Below, one piece after another: positions 26,944 through 37,235 of a DNA stretch of 64,000 bases. How positions within the stretch are numbered: the stretch's first letter is position 1; every line of letters begins with the position of its first letter. A program made the translations under genes and the position numbers. Source of the DNA: an uncultured Flavobacteriales bacterium (GTDB lineage: Bacteria; Bacteroidota; Bacteroidia; Flavobacteriales; Flavobacteriaceae); contig CAJXRD010000003.1 of NCBI GenBank assembly GCA_913058295.1, positions 47,248 to 111,247 of the forward strand, read 5' to 3'. The notes beneath the pieces are model-generated. The model worked only from the letters and a program-made list of their open reading frames with translations. It ran no database searches and was not told the origin of the DNA.

Positions 26944-27873
26944 ATGATTCGCCCAAGTTATTTAGAAAAAGGAAATATAGTTGCTATAGTTTCTACAGCC
27001 AGAAAGGTTTCAAAAAAGGAGCTAGAACCTGCTATGTCACAACTTAAACAATGGGGCTTACATGTGATATTAGGAAAAACAATAGGAGCAGAAGACCATC
27101 AATTTGCTGGGAATGATGAGTTAAGAGTCGCCGATTTTCAAGAAGCATTAGATGATCCTAATGTAAAAGCAATTTGGTGTGCAAAAGGAGGGTACGGAAC
27201 CGTTAGAATTATAGATCAATTAAATTTTTCTGAATTTAAAAAGAACCCAAAATGGATTATTGGTTATAGTGATATTACTGTATTACATTCACATATTCAC
27301 ATCTTTGGAGTGGAAACCTTACACGCACAAATGCCTGTAGGGATTGCAACAAAAACAGAAGCTTCGAGTGTCTCTATTAAACAAGTTCTTTTTGGAGAGT
27401 CCTATAGTATTTCGTATGTTTCTAAAAATCCCAACATAAAATCTGGAAGCGCGAAAGGTAATTTGGTTGGAGGGAATCTATCTATTTTATATTCGCTTTG
27501 CGGAAGTTCATCCGCAATTAATACAGATGGAAAGATTCTTTTTATAGAAGACTTGGATGAATATTTATACCATATTGACCGAATGCTTCAAAATCTAAAA
27601 CGAAATGGAATGTTCGATAAACTTTCTGGATTGATTGTTGGTGGAATGTCAGAAATGAATGATAATACCGTCCCTTTTGGAAAAACCCCAAAAGAAATGA
27701 TATTAGAAATTTGTGAAGAGTATGATTTTCCGATTGCGTTTAATTTTCCTGCTGGACATGTTCAAGATAATCAAGCTTTGATTATGGGAAGAGAAGTTAA
27801 GCTAATAGTGGATGAAACAAATGTTAAACTGAAATTTAATATACCTTTCGACTCCTCTCAAGGGATAGTATAA
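26944..27873 (+). CDS. S66-family LD-carboxypeptidase
   Basis: AIVSTARKVSKKEL, WCAKGGYGTVRIIDQLNF, IIGYSDITVLHSHIH, GNLVGGNLSILYSLCGS. Confidence 0.93.
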   Translation: MIRPSYLEKGNIVAIVSTARKVSKKELEPAMSQLKQWGLHVILGKTIGAEDHQFAGNDELRVADFQEALDDPNVKAIWCAKGGYGTVRIIDQLNFSEFKKNPKWIIGYSDITVLHSHIHIFGVETLHAQMPVGIATKTEASSVSIKQVLFGESYSISYVSKNPNIKSGSAKGNLVGGNLSILYSLCGSSSAINTDGKILFIEDLDEYLYHIDRMLQNLKRNGMFDKLSGLIVGGMSEMNDNTVPFGKTPKEMILEICEEYDFPIAFNFPAGHVQDNQALIMGREVKLIVDETNVKLKFNIPFDSSQGIV

Positions 27874-27902
27874 AATCGTTCATTGAGCTGTGTCGAAATG
27901 AA
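27844..27902. repeat. Degenerate REP-like pair overlapping the 3' end of the S66 peptidase gene
   Basis: CCTTTCGACTCCTCTCAAGG ... TTCATTGAGCTGTGTCGAAATGAA; supplies the terminal PFDSSQGIV residues. Confidence 0.55.
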
Positions 27903-27951
27903 ATAAAGTATAACAATAAATAATAAGATTCCCGTTTTCAAAGAGAAAACT

Positions 27952-28314
27952 ATGGCATACCACAACGAACTAGGAAAAATTGGAGAACAATTGGCATCGG
28001 ATTACTTGTCTCGAAATGGATATGAAATACTGGAGCGCAATTTTTATTATGACAAAGCCGAAATAGATATTATCGCTCAAAAAAATCCAAACACTATTAT
28101 TGTGGTGGAAGTAAAAACAAGAAACAGTGATTACTTTGGCGACCCGCAAGACTTTATAAATTCTTCAAAAATTAAATTATTAGTAAAAGCTGCGAATGAA
28201 TATGTGATTTCGAGAGATTTAAATGTTGAGGTTCAGTTTGATATTATTTCTATTATTAAAAATAAATCTATCGAAAAAATAGAGCATTTTGAAAATGCTT
28301 TTTATCATTTTTAA
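27952..28314 (+). CDS. YraN family (UPF0102) nuclease-fold protein
   Basis: LGKIGEQLASDYLSRNGYEILERNFYYDKAEIDIIAQ ... VVEVKTRNSDYFGDP. Confidence 0.93.
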   Translation: MAYHNELGKIGEQLASDYLSRNGYEILERNFYYDKAEIDIIAQKNPNTIIVVEVKTRNSDYFGDPQDFINSSKIKLLVKAANEYVISRDLNVEVQFDIISIIKNKSIEKIEHFENAFYHF

Positions 28315-28392
28315 CAATTTGTATTAGTCTGTTTATGTACATTTATACCTTTATTTCTCTTAAGTAATAAATATTAGCAGCAAAATAGATTT

Positions 28393-29517
28393 ATGGAAGA
28401 CTCCTTTCAAATTATAGACATCATTCTAATTATTGGCATATGCCAAGGAATATTCTTAACGTTTACACTTCAAAGAATTTCTAATAATAACCACAGTGCT
28501 AATACCATTCTGTCTAAGCTCATTCTTATAGCAACAATGATGCTTATTGGTAGATTTATTTATTTCAGATATTCAAGCCCTAGTATTTTTCATTGGAGTT
28601 TGTTAGTAGATTCTCTTGTTTTCCTTTTTGGTCCATTATTCTATATTTATATAAGAAGGCTATTGTTTAAAGGAAAAAAAACCTATTTATTGCCGGTATA
28701 TCATGCAATTCCATTTTTATTATTAGCAATTACCGCTTTATTCTTTCTAGTTTATTTTACTGCTGAAGAGTTTTATCAATTTTATTTAGATGGAAACCTT
28801 AATATAATTTTTAATGTCATTACGATAGCAATGATTGTTTCTAATTTATATTATTTATTTAGATCTTATGAATTGGTAAAAAGATTTAAAAAAGAAGAAA
28901 AACAAACCTTTTCCTTTGAGCAAAGTCCTGTTAATTTTTTAAACGCATTTCTAATTTCATTTTTAGTTTGCTTAATGGCCTGGACTGTCAGTTTTATTAA
29001 TTCATCCTTGTTAGACAGATATTTCACCTATGTAAATTACGAAAGTGTATGGGTAGCCATTCCAGTATTATTATATGTAATCGGTTATTTTAGTTTGAAG
29101 CAACCCGAACTTTTTAGAATCCCTCTAGAAGCTAAAATTTCAGAAAAGAAAGCTCGACTCTCTAAATTGGATAGTGATTTATTGAAAAAGAAATTAGATA
29201 GTTTGATGGAAAATGAAAAAGTATTTCTTCAACATGATTTAACCCTCCGAGAAGTAGCCAAACTTTTAAAAACATCCACAAATAACATTTCTTGGTTATT
29301 AAACAGTGTGTATAAAACTACCTTTTACGACTTTATAAATAGCCATCGAATTAAAGAATTTGTTAAGGATGTTGAGGAGAGGAAACATCTTAAAAACACC
29401 ATATTAGCCCTTTCATTGGATGCGGGTTTTAATTCAAAATCTACTTTTAATAAAGCCTTCAAGGTGGTAATGAAGGATACCCCCAGTAATTTTATTAAAA
29501 ATCTTCCCGCTGCCTAA
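28393..29517 (+). CDS. Membrane-embedded AraC-type helix-turn-helix regulator
   Basis: N-terminal multi-TM region (~6-7 hydrophobic segments) then AraC HTH: LTLREVAKLLKTSTNNISWLLNSVYKTTFYDFINSHRIKEF ... AGFNSKSTFNKAFKVVMKDTPSNF. Confidence 0.88.
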   Translation: MEDSFQIIDIILIIGICQGIFLTFTLQRISNNNHSANTILSKLILIATMMLIGRFIYFRYSSPSIFHWSLLVDSLVFLFGPLFYIYIRRLLFKGKKTYLLPVYHAIPFLLLAITALFFLVYFTAEEFYQFYLDGNLNIIFNVITIAMIVSNLYYLFRSYELVKRFKKEEKQTFSFEQSPVNFLNAFLISFLVCLMAWTVSFINSSLLDRYFTYVNYESVWVAIPVLLYVIGYFSLKQPELFRIPLEAKISEKKARLSKLDSDLLKKKLDSLMENEKVFLQHDLTLREVAKLLKTSTNNISWLLNSVYKTTFYDFINSHRIKEFVKDVEERKHLKNTILALSLDAGFNSKSTFNKAFKVVMKDTPSNFIKNLPAA

Positions 29518-29569
29518 TTCTAGGGAGTCTTAATTTATAAATTCAGACCATAAGTATGCTTCTAAAGGG

Positions 29570-29577
29570 TACATTTG
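29570..29577 (+). promoter_or_regulatory. Putative -7 box TACATTTG
   Basis: TAnnTTTG match ~66 bp upstream of the start at 29643. Confidence 0.4.
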
Positions 29578-29642
29578 TATCCAAACGGTCGATATAGAGT
29601 GTGTTCCATAGTATGTTTGGCCCAACATTAAACATTATAATT

Positions 29643-30767
29643 ATGAAAAAGAATACACTTACAATTTTGGCTGGCCTTTTTTTGGCTAGCTCATTATTTG
29701 CACAAACAGTAACTACATATACAGATGGCACTCCAGATGATGCCATGGTATTAGATAGTAATGGAAATTTATATGCTTCAAATTTTGTTGGAGATTCCGT
29801 TTTTAAATTTGATCCCGATGGAAATGGAGTTCCATTTATTACGGGATTAAACTCTCCTAATGGTTTGGCGTTCGATTCGAATGAAGATTTGTATGTCTGC
29901 GATTTTTATGGATTGGCGATTTATAAATACGATATCGATGGCAATTTATTGGAAACATTTTCAAACATCGTTAGACCTTCAGGACTTATTAAGGCTTTTG
30001 ATAATGACGATATGATATTTACCAATTTTAGTAGTAATACTGTGGAAAGACTAGCGCCAGACGGAACAATAACAGAAGTTGCATCTGGCGATGAGTTAGA
30101 TGGACCTGTAGGCTTGGCATACGATGAAAATGGAGTTTTGTATGTTGGAAATTATAACGATAGAAAAATATTTAGAGTACTTAATGATGGTTCTGTAGAA
30201 TATATCGCTCAATTACCTACCGATCCAGGACCCAATCCAAATTTAGGTTTTATTACCTATGGACAAGGAAGAATTTGGGGAACTACAATGGGAAGCGATA
30301 AAATTTATGCAGTAAACCAAAACGAAGTAGACAGTTATATCCTTTTTGCAGGAAGTACACAAGGATCTATGGATGGAGATATAAATCAAGCTACTTTTCA
30401 TACTCCTAATGGCATTATATTTAACCCTGAAGAAGACACGATGTACATCACAGATTTCGGAACAAAGAACATTAGAATAATTTCAGATGTGATCTTATCG
30501 TTTGGTGAAGAAGCACTTAATCTAAAAAGCCTTCAACTTTTTCCAAATCCTGTTGTTTCCAAATTGAATATTAAAACTAATGTAGATGGAGATTATGAAA
30601 TTAAAGTATATAATGTTTTGGGGGAAGTGGTTTATTCTATTGAAGAGAGCTTTCAAAATACATCTATTTCTAAGAATATTGATTTGAGTTCCTTAAAAAC
30701 GGGTGTTTATTTAGTAAAGGTTTCTTCGCAAAATCTAACTAGCGTTAAAAGGTTTATCAAAAAATAA
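29643..30767 (+). CDS. Secreted NHL/SMP-30-like beta-propeller with T9SS sorting domain
   Basis: Signal peptide MKKNTLTILAGLFLASSLFAQ; SPNGLAFDSNEDLYVCDF, DGPVGLAYDENGVLYVGNYND; C-terminal LQLFPNPVVSKLNIKTNVDG...GVYLVKVSSQNLTSVKRFIKK; start trimmed from 29601. Confidence 0.88.
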   Translation: MKKNTLTILAGLFLASSLFAQTVTTYTDGTPDDAMVLDSNGNLYASNFVGDSVFKFDPDGNGVPFITGLNSPNGLAFDSNEDLYVCDFYGLAIYKYDIDGNLLETFSNIVRPSGLIKAFDNDDMIFTNFSSNTVERLAPDGTITEVASGDELDGPVGLAYDENGVLYVGNYNDRKIFRVLNDGSVEYIAQLPTDPGPNPNLGFITYGQGRIWGTTMGSDKIYAVNQNEVDSYILFAGSTQGSMDGDINQATFHTPNGIIFNPEEDTMYITDFGTKNIRIISDVILSFGEEALNLKSLQLFPNPVVSKLNIKTNVDGDYEIKVYNVLGEVVYSIEESFQNTSISKNIDLSSLKTGVYLVKVSSQNLTSVKRFIKK

Positions 30768-30771
30768 TATT

Positions 30772-31920
30772 ATGAAAAATATATTTATACTTTTATTTTT
30801 CGGCTCTTTTTTAACGCTAGCCGCACAAGAAGTAACAACATTAGCATCAATTCCGCCAAATTATGGAGATGGGATGATCATGAGTCCCGAAGGAGATGTT
30901 TTGGTCTCTGGAGGTTGGAACAAAAATGACATATTAAAAATTACACCAGAAGGGGTAGTGTCTACCTATGTTAGTGGATTACCTGGCCCAGTTGGGATGG
31001 GATTTGATTCGGATGGGAATCTTTATGTGTCCAATTATTCTGGAAATTCAATAAGTAAAGTTACACCTGAAGGGATTATTACCGAATTTGCTTCAGGATT
31101 AGATGGACCTGCTGGACTTATTGTAAGCGATAATGATGAAATATTTGTCACTTTGTATGGCGCTAATTTTAGCGGTACTGGAAGTACCGTATTAAAATTT
31201 GATCTTAATGGTAATTTTGAAGTATATGCCTATGGTAATGGAATATTAGATGCAATTGGAGTGACTATGGATGAAGATCAAAATCTATTTATAACTAATT
31301 TACTTGGTGGAAAAGTTATTAAAGTAGATTCAAACCAAAACATGGAAACTATCTCTACTGTTGCAGGAGCACAAATTAATCAGGTCGTTTATTCTAATGA
31401 ACATGTGTTTGTTCCAGCCCCTAATTTAAGAAAGATATATCGAGTGAATACTACTGATGGGAGTGTGGAACATTTTGCAGGTTCGGGAGGGAATGGAACT
31501 ATAGATGGTGAATTATTGGAAGCACAGTTTAATTTTCCAAACAGCTGTGCAATTAATGAAGCAGGGGATACGCTATATATACTTGATGGGCAAGTTGGAT
31601 TGATTCGTGCCATAGACTTAAGTGGTACATTAGGAATAAATGAAATCGAAGGTTCTCAGGGATTTAGATTAGAACAAAACGTTCCAAATCCATTTAATGC
31701 TAACACTAGCATAAATTTTAGCCTGTTGGATACAGAAAAAATTTCTCTAACCATTTATGACACATATGGTAGATTAGTCAACCAACCTGTAAATAGAGTT
31801 ATGAGTCCTGGAAAACATACAGTATCTATTAATTCAGGGAATATTTCTAGTGGATTATATTTTTACACTCTTGAGGTTGGGCAACATCGAGTGACAAAAA
31901 AAATGATATTGGTTAAATAA
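30772..31920 (+). CDS. Secreted NHL/SMP-30-like beta-propeller with T9SS sorting domain (paralog of the preceding gene)
   Basis: GPVGMGFDSDGNLYVSNYSGNSISKVTPEG; C-terminal NVPNPFNANTSINFSL...GLYFYTLEVGQHRVTKKMILVK. Confidence 0.88.
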   Translation: MKNIFILLFFGSFLTLAAQEVTTLASIPPNYGDGMIMSPEGDVLVSGGWNKNDILKITPEGVVSTYVSGLPGPVGMGFDSDGNLYVSNYSGNSISKVTPEGIITEFASGLDGPAGLIVSDNDEIFVTLYGANFSGTGSTVLKFDLNGNFEVYAYGNGILDAIGVTMDEDQNLFITNLLGGKVIKVDSNQNMETISTVAGAQINQVVYSNEHVFVPAPNLRKIYRVNTTDGSVEHFAGSGGNGTIDGELLEAQFNFPNSCAINEAGDTLYILDGQVGLIRAIDLSGTLGINEIEGSQGFRLEQNVPNPFNANTSINFSLLDTEKISLTIYDTYGRLVNQPVNRVMSPGKHTVSINSGNISSGLYFYTLEVGQHRVTKKMILVK

Positions 31921-31945
31921 GTTATTTTTAGTTTAGGTTGTTTTT

Positions 31946-31978
31946 AAAAAGTCAAGGGTTATGCCTTTGGCTTTTTTA
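31946..31978. terminator. Terminator hairpin between convergent genes
   Basis: AAAAAGTCAAGGGTTATGCCTTTGGCTTTTTT. Confidence 0.6.
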
Positions 31979-33304
31979 TTTTTCTAAAAAATCTTTTAAT
32001 TCTTCTAAATTTTCAGGTTTTGCAACAAATTTTTTGTCTTTATCAAGCACAAAATAAGTTGGTGTACTAGTAAGACCATACGTTTTAACTACTTCATTTT
32101 CCCATTTCCCCAATTTTATAATATGAGTAAACTCAGGGTATTTTAAAATTTCATTTTCCCATTTAATTTCATTGTCTTCTAGGCCTATAGCAATAACTTT
32201 ATACTCGGTACTGTCTAGGGTTTGTATTAGAGATTTTAATTTTGGTAATTGCTCTAAGCAATGAGAACAAGAACTACTCCAAAAAATTAAGATATAGTTT
32301 TCTGAAATAGCTAATTCACTAAGTTGATGTTGCTGTTGAACTCCATTTACCTCAGTACTCCATTCTATTTCTGGGGCAACATTACCAATAGATAAGTTTT
32401 TAAATTGAGTTAATTTTATCACTAAATTGTTATCTTTTAATTCTTCTGCAAGGGGAATTAAATGGTTTGTGGCCAAATAATTTGCGGAATCTTTTAAATC
32501 ATAATTCACCAATTTTTTCCAAAGTTTATCTAAAAAGTATTTTTGAAAATACGGTTCTGTATTACTAATCAAATTTTCAACCGTGTTGATATTAGTATTG
32601 TTTGAGGCTTCTTTGTCCATTCCTTTATGAGAAACACCTGCGATATATGCCAAGGAACGCTCTAATAAAAAATTAGAACTTTGTAATACCGTATCCTTAA
32701 AATCTATATGGTTAAAATAATTTGTAGTTAGATTGTTTAAATAGGTTTCCTTATTTTCATAACTAGTTGGAATATAGGGCTTATTTGCTCTTATAAAATG
32801 GTTGGCTAGGCTGTTTTTAGACTCTTCTTCAAATTGATTTTGAAGTGCTAATTGCCTCTTAAAAAGAGAAGTTGCCTCCTCGCTGTCGGTTCGATTTTGT
32901 AAATAAAAATCTTCAATTTCTTTCCCAATATTAGCCATATTAGACAAATAAGAATTGAGTAATAAATTACCAGAAGACTGCTGAAAAATCACACCCGTTT
33001 CTTTGGCAAATGAAAGTTCGATATTCTCTTTCCCATTATAAATAATGTCGAAATTAAATTCGTCCTGGGGTGCAGCATAAACTAATTTGTAGACTCCCTC
33101 TTTTTTTGAAGCATCTAATGTAAATTCTAGCTTTCCATCTTCAATTTTACCCTGAGCAACATAAATATTTCCTAATGGAGAATTTTCATATAAAATAGCC
33201 CATCTATAATCTTCAGCTGGAGAAAAGGTTGCTTTAATTGAGTTTTGCGACAACAGCATTAAAGGGAATAAAAGGAGTAAATAAAGAGTGTGTTTATATT
33301 TCAT
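31976..33304 (-). CDS. TlpA/AhpC-TSA-type thioredoxin-fold lipid-exported protein
   Basis: Signal peptide; ILIFWSSSCSHCLEQLPKLKSLIQ; TPTYFVLDKDKKFVAKP. Confidence 0.85.
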   Translation of the reverse strand: MKYKHTLYLLLLFPLMLLSQNSIKATFSPAEDYRWAILYENSPLGNIYVAQGKIEDGKLEFTLDASKKEGVYKLVYAAPQDEFNFDIIYNGKENIELSFAKETGVIFQQSSGNLLLNSYLSNMANIGKEIEDFYLQNRTDSEEATSLFKRQLALQNQFEEESKNSLANHFIRANKPYIPTSYENKETYLNNLTTNYFNHIDFKDTVLQSSNFLLERSLAYIAGVSHKGMDKEASNNTNINTVENLISNTEPYFQKYFLDKLWKKLVNYDLKDSANYLATNHLIPLAEELKDNNLVIKLTQFKNLSIGNVAPEIEWSTEVNGVQQQHQLSELAISENYILIFWSSSCSHCLEQLPKLKSLIQTLDSTEYKVIAIGLEDNEIKWENEILKYPEFTHIIKLGKWENEVVKTYGLTSTPTYFVLDKDKKFVAKPENLEELKDFLEK

Positions 33305-33327
33305 ATAAATATGTTTTTAAAAGGAAT

Positions 33328-36300
33328 CTATTGCTTAAAATAATCTACAGCTTGTAATGCTTTTTTAATGGTTTTAATTCCATCAAAAGTAATAATTAAC
33401 CGCAATCCTTTTCTAGTATCTTTTTCTTTCATTTTTACAAACTCAGAATTGTTCTGAGCAAAAGTTAATACTTTAGAAAAATTATTGCTTTGGTAAAAAG
33501 CACTTTGTTGATCTGCCACAAAATAACCAACCATTTTGCCTTGTTTCATAATTAATCGCTCTAGCCCCATTGTAATAGCAATCCATTTAATACGAACACT
33601 ATTTAATAAATCCAAGGCTTGGGTTGGTAATTCCCCAAAACGATCTATAAGATCGATTTCAAATTTTTGAAGTTCTTTTTCTGTTTTAAGTTCACTTAAC
33701 TTATTGTATAAGTTTAATCGCTCGGTAACACTATTAACAAAATCATCTGGGAACAACAATTCAAAATCAGTATCGATTACAGTTTCTTTTACAAACTTTT
33801 TTAGTTCGTGTTCGGTACCAGAATACAATTCTTTAAATTCTTTTTCTTTTAATTCATCAATTGCTTCCGCCAGTATTTTCTGATAGGTTTCAAATCCAAT
33901 TTCATTGATAAATCCACTTTGTTCACCGCCTAACAGATCACCAGCACCTCTAATTTCCAAATCTTTCATGGCAATGTTCAATCCACTGCCCAATTCACTA
34001 AATTGTTCTAGTGCCTGAATTCGTTTACGGGCATCGTCTGTCATTGCAGAATAGGGAGGCGTTATAAAATAGCAGAAGGCTTTTTTATTGCTACGTCCTA
34101 CACGACCTCGCATTTGGTGTAAATCTGATAAGCCAAAATTATTTGCATTATTTATAAAAATAGTATTTGCATTCGGCACATCTAGTCCACTTTCAATGAT
34201 TGTAGTAGAAACCAAAACATCAAATTCATTATTCATAAATGCCAACATCAATTGTTCCAGTTTTTTACCTTCCATTTGACCATGACCAATTCCAATTTTT
34301 GCATCGGGAACTAATCGCTGAATCATTCCAGCTACTTCTTTTATGTTTTCTATTCTATTATGAACAAAAAACACCTGACCGTTTCTTGAAATTTCATAAC
34401 GAATAGCATCTCTAATGATCTCTTCTGAAAAGCGTACCACTTCAGTATCTACTGGATATCGATTTGGGGGAGGCGTACTTATAATTGAAAGATCTCTTGC
34501 TGCCATCAAACTAAACTGAAGAGTTCTCGGAATAGGTGTAGCCGTTAAGGTTAGCGTGTCTACATTTTGTTTTATGGTCTTGAGTTTGTCTTTTACTGCA
34601 ACACCAAATTTTTGTTCTTCATCTACAATTAACAAACCTAAATCTTTAAATTCTATAGCTTTATTAACGAGTTGGTGGGTTCCGATTACAATGTCTAATC
34701 TTCCATTTTTCAAACCCTCTAAAACTGCTTTTCTCTGATTTGTAGATCTAAATCTATTTAGATAATCCACATTTACGGGCATTTCGGATAACCTTTCTGT
34801 AAAGGTTTTAAAATGTTGAAACGCTAAAATGGTAGTTGGAACTAAAATGGCAACTTGCTTCCCATTATCTACCGCTTTAAAAGCAGCTCTAATAGCAACT
34901 TCGGTTTTTCCAAAACCAACATCTCCACAAACCAATCGATCCATAGGGCGTTCGTTTTCCATATCCCTTTTTACATCTGCCGTTGCGGTAATTTGATCTG
35001 GAGTATCTTCATAGATAAATGAAGATTCTAACTCCAATTGTAAATAGGAATCGGGATCAAAAGAAAAACCTTTTAAGGTTCTTCTTTTAGCGTAAAGTTC
35101 TATTAAATTAAAAGCAATTTCTTTAACTCGTTTTTTGGTTTTCTGTTTTAATTTCTTCCAAGCATCACTCCCTAATTTGTAGATCTTGGGAGTAGTACCA
35201 TCCTTGCCATTATACTTCGATATTTTATGTAATGAATGAATGCTGAGGTATAAAATATCACGCTCCCCGTAAATTAATTTTATAGCTTCTTGAAGTTTTC
35301 CCTCTACATCTATTTTCTGAAGGCCTCCAAATTTTCCAATCCCATGATCGATATGGGTTACATAATCACCAACTTCTAAATTGGTCAATTCTTTTAAGGT
35401 TATGGCTTGCTTTTTTGCATAACCGTTTTTTAATTGAAACTTGTGATACCGTTCAAATATTTGATGGTCGGTATAACAAACATTTTTCTGTTGCGAATCT
35501 ATAAACCCTTGGTACAATGAAAATATGATAGTTTCAAATTGATTTACCTGCTGTTCTGCATCTTCAAAAATATCATGAAAACGTTGGGCTTGCTGCTCAC
35601 TACTACAGAAGATATAATTTTTAAAGCCGTTTTCAGTATTTCTATTAAGATTATTAATAAGTAAATTAAACTGCTTATTAAAAGAAGGCTGGGGTAGGGT
35701 TTGAAAATCAATTGTTGATTCCTCCGAACTTTTGGAAGAATTGTTAAGCTGAACTTTTGTATAATCGTCTAACTGACTTTTAAATAATTCTGAAGTACAA
35801 AAGAGCTCTTCAGGCTTGCTAATTTTTAGTTCAGATTCTAAAGTTACAAAAACCTCTTTTGCAGTTTTAAAAAGTTGATCCAGACTACTGGTTAAAATCT
35901 CTTCATTTTTAAGAAAAACAACCGTTTTGGCAGCGATGTATTTTAAGAAAGTAGTTCGTTGCTCATCCATCATTTTATTTTCCACATTTGGAATGATAGA
36001 TATTCTTTTTACAGGTTCTGTAGAAAGTTGTGTTTCAACATCGAAAGTTCGAATACTATCTACATCATCTCCAAAGAACTCGATACGATATGGTTGGTCA
36101 TGACTAAACGAAAACACATCTAATATCCCACCACGAACAGAGAATTCTCCAGGTTCTGTAACAAAATCGGTTCGCTTAAAATTGTAATCAAAAAGGACTT
36201 CGTTTACAAAATCGATAGACAATTCGTCTTCAATATTAATTTTTAGAGTATGTCTTTCTAATTCTTTACGAGTTACTACTTTTTCAAATAATGCTTCAGG

Positions 36301-36672
36301 GTAGCTAACAATTACCGCTGGCTTTTTCTGAGAATTGATTCGATTTAAAACTTCAGAACGCAATAAAACATTTGCATTATCGGTCTCCTCTATTTGATAA
36401 GGACGACGATAGCTTCCTGGATAAAACAACACATTTTTTTCGCCTAATAAATTCTCCAAATCATTTAAATGATAAGCTGCTTCTTCTTTATCGTTTAATA
36501 TAATTAGAAAAGGTTTGTCAACACGTTTAAAAATTTCAGCAATAACTAAAGAATAAGAAGAGCCTACAAGACCAGAAATGGTAGTTTTTATTTTGGATTG
36601 GGCAATAGTATCCTGCAGTTTTCTAAGATTAGAAGACTGTGAAAAAAGCGAAGAAACAAGGGCTTTGCTCAT
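33328..36672 (-). CDS. mfd: Transcription-repair coupling factor Mfd
   Basis: VTHIDHGIGKFGGLQKI, RLVCGDVGFGKTEVAIRAAF, LLIVDEEQKFGV, TLTATPIPRTLQFSL, QMRGRVGRSNKKAFCY. Confidence 0.97.
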   Translation of the reverse strand: MSKALVSSLFSQSSNLRKLQDTIAQSKIKTTISGLVGSSYSLVIAEIFKRVDKPFLIILNDKEEAAYHLNDLENLLGEKNVLFYPGSYRRPYQIEETDNANVLLRSEVLNRINSQKKPAVIVSYPEALFEKVVTRKELERHTLKINIEDELSIDFVNEVLFDYNFKRTDFVTEPGEFSVRGGILDVFSFSHDQPYRIEFFGDDVDSIRTFDVETQLSTEPVKRISIIPNVENKMMDEQRTTFLKYIAAKTVVFLKNEEILTSSLDQLFKTAKEVFVTLESELKISKPEELFCTSELFKSQLDDYTKVQLNNSSKSSEESTIDFQTLPQPSFNKQFNLLINNLNRNTENGFKNYIFCSSEQQAQRFHDIFEDAEQQVNQFETIIFSLYQGFIDSQQKNVCYTDHQIFERYHKFQLKNGYAKKQAITLKELTNLEVGDYVTHIDHGIGKFGGLQKIDVEGKLQEAIKLIYGERDILYLSIHSLHKISKYNGKDGTTPKIYKLGSDAWKKLKQKTKKRVKEIAFNLIELYAKRRTLKGFSFDPDSYLQLELESSFIYEDTPDQITATADVKRDMENERPMDRLVCGDVGFGKTEVAIRAAFKAVDNGKQVAILVPTTILAFQHFKTFTERLSEMPVNVDYLNRFRSTNQRKAVLEGLKNGRLDIVIGTHQLVNKAIEFKDLGLLIVDEEQKFGVAVKDKLKTIKQNVDTLTLTATPIPRTLQFSLMAARDLSIISTPPPNRYPVDTEVVRFSEEIIRDAIRYEISRNGQVFFVHNRIENIKEVAGMIQRLVPDAKIGIGHGQMEGKKLEQLMLAFMNNEFDVLVSTTIIESGLDVPNANTIFINNANNFGLSDLHQMRGRVGRSNKKAFCYFITPPYSAMTDDARKRIQALEQFSELGSGLNIAMKDLEIRGAGDLLGGEQSGFINEIGFETYQKILAEAIDELKEKEFKELYSGTEHELKKFVKETVIDTDFELLFPDDFVNSVTERLNLYNKLSELKTEKELQKFEIDLIDRFGELPTQALDLLNSVRIKWIAITMGLERLIMKQGKMVGYFVADQQSAFYQSNNFSKVLTFAQNNSEFVKMKEKDTRKGLRLIITFDGIKTIKKALQAVDYFKQ

Positions 36673-36772
36673 TTGGGCAAATATAAGCTTTGAAAATAAT
36701 ACACTAGATTTTTTTAAAGATTTTTTAACGATTCTCTCTTAATAATTAATATGAATAATGTTTCAATAGTTT

Positions 36773-36780
36773 TATCTTTG
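36773..36780 (+). promoter_or_regulatory. Putative -7 box TATCTTTG
   Basis: TAnnTTTG match 18 bp upstream of ATG 36799. Confidence 0.45.
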
Positions 36781-36798
36781 TAAAATAAATTATAGCAT

Positions 36799-37233
36799 AT
36801 GTCATTTTACGAATTATTTAAGAAAGGTCACCAAACAAGAAATAAAGCTCATTTTGCTTCTATAGCATCTATTGCTATGGCAGATGGAAAAATTTCTGAT
36901 GAAGAACAAGTTTTATTAAAATCTTTAGCAAGAAAGTTTGGAGTTAATTCTTCAGATATGTCCGAAATTTTAAAAAATCCTGCGCAATATCCATTTATTC
37001 CTTCTAACTCTGCAGAAGAAAGATTGGAACGAATTCACGATTTATTTGATATGATTTTCACAGATCATGAAATAAACGTCAAAGAATTAGTGCTTATAAA
37101 AAGGTATGCAATTGGATTGGGATATAATTCGATAGATGCTAATGAATTAATCAAAAACTCTATTGAAATCTATACTGGAGAAATCAAGTTTGATGAATAT
37201 AAGTATTTGATTAATAAAAGAATGAATAAATAA
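36799..37233 (+). CDS. TerB-like family protein
   Basis: IASIAMADGKISDEEQVLLKSLARKFGV ... DMIFTDHEINVKELVLIKRYAIGLGY. Confidence 0.7.
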   Translation: MSFYELFKKGHQTRNKAHFASIASIAMADGKISDEEQVLLKSLARKFGVNSSDMSEILKNPAQYPFIPSNSAEERLERIHDLFDMIFTDHEINVKELVLIKRYAIGLGYNSIDANELIKNSIEIYTGEIKFDEYKYLINKRMNK

Positions 37234-37235
37234 AC

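Noticed and set aside
36799-37233. TerB-like protein considered as part of a tellurite/phage-defence ter operon
   Set aside because: It is alone, between mfd and fbp, with no terC/terD/terZ neighbours.
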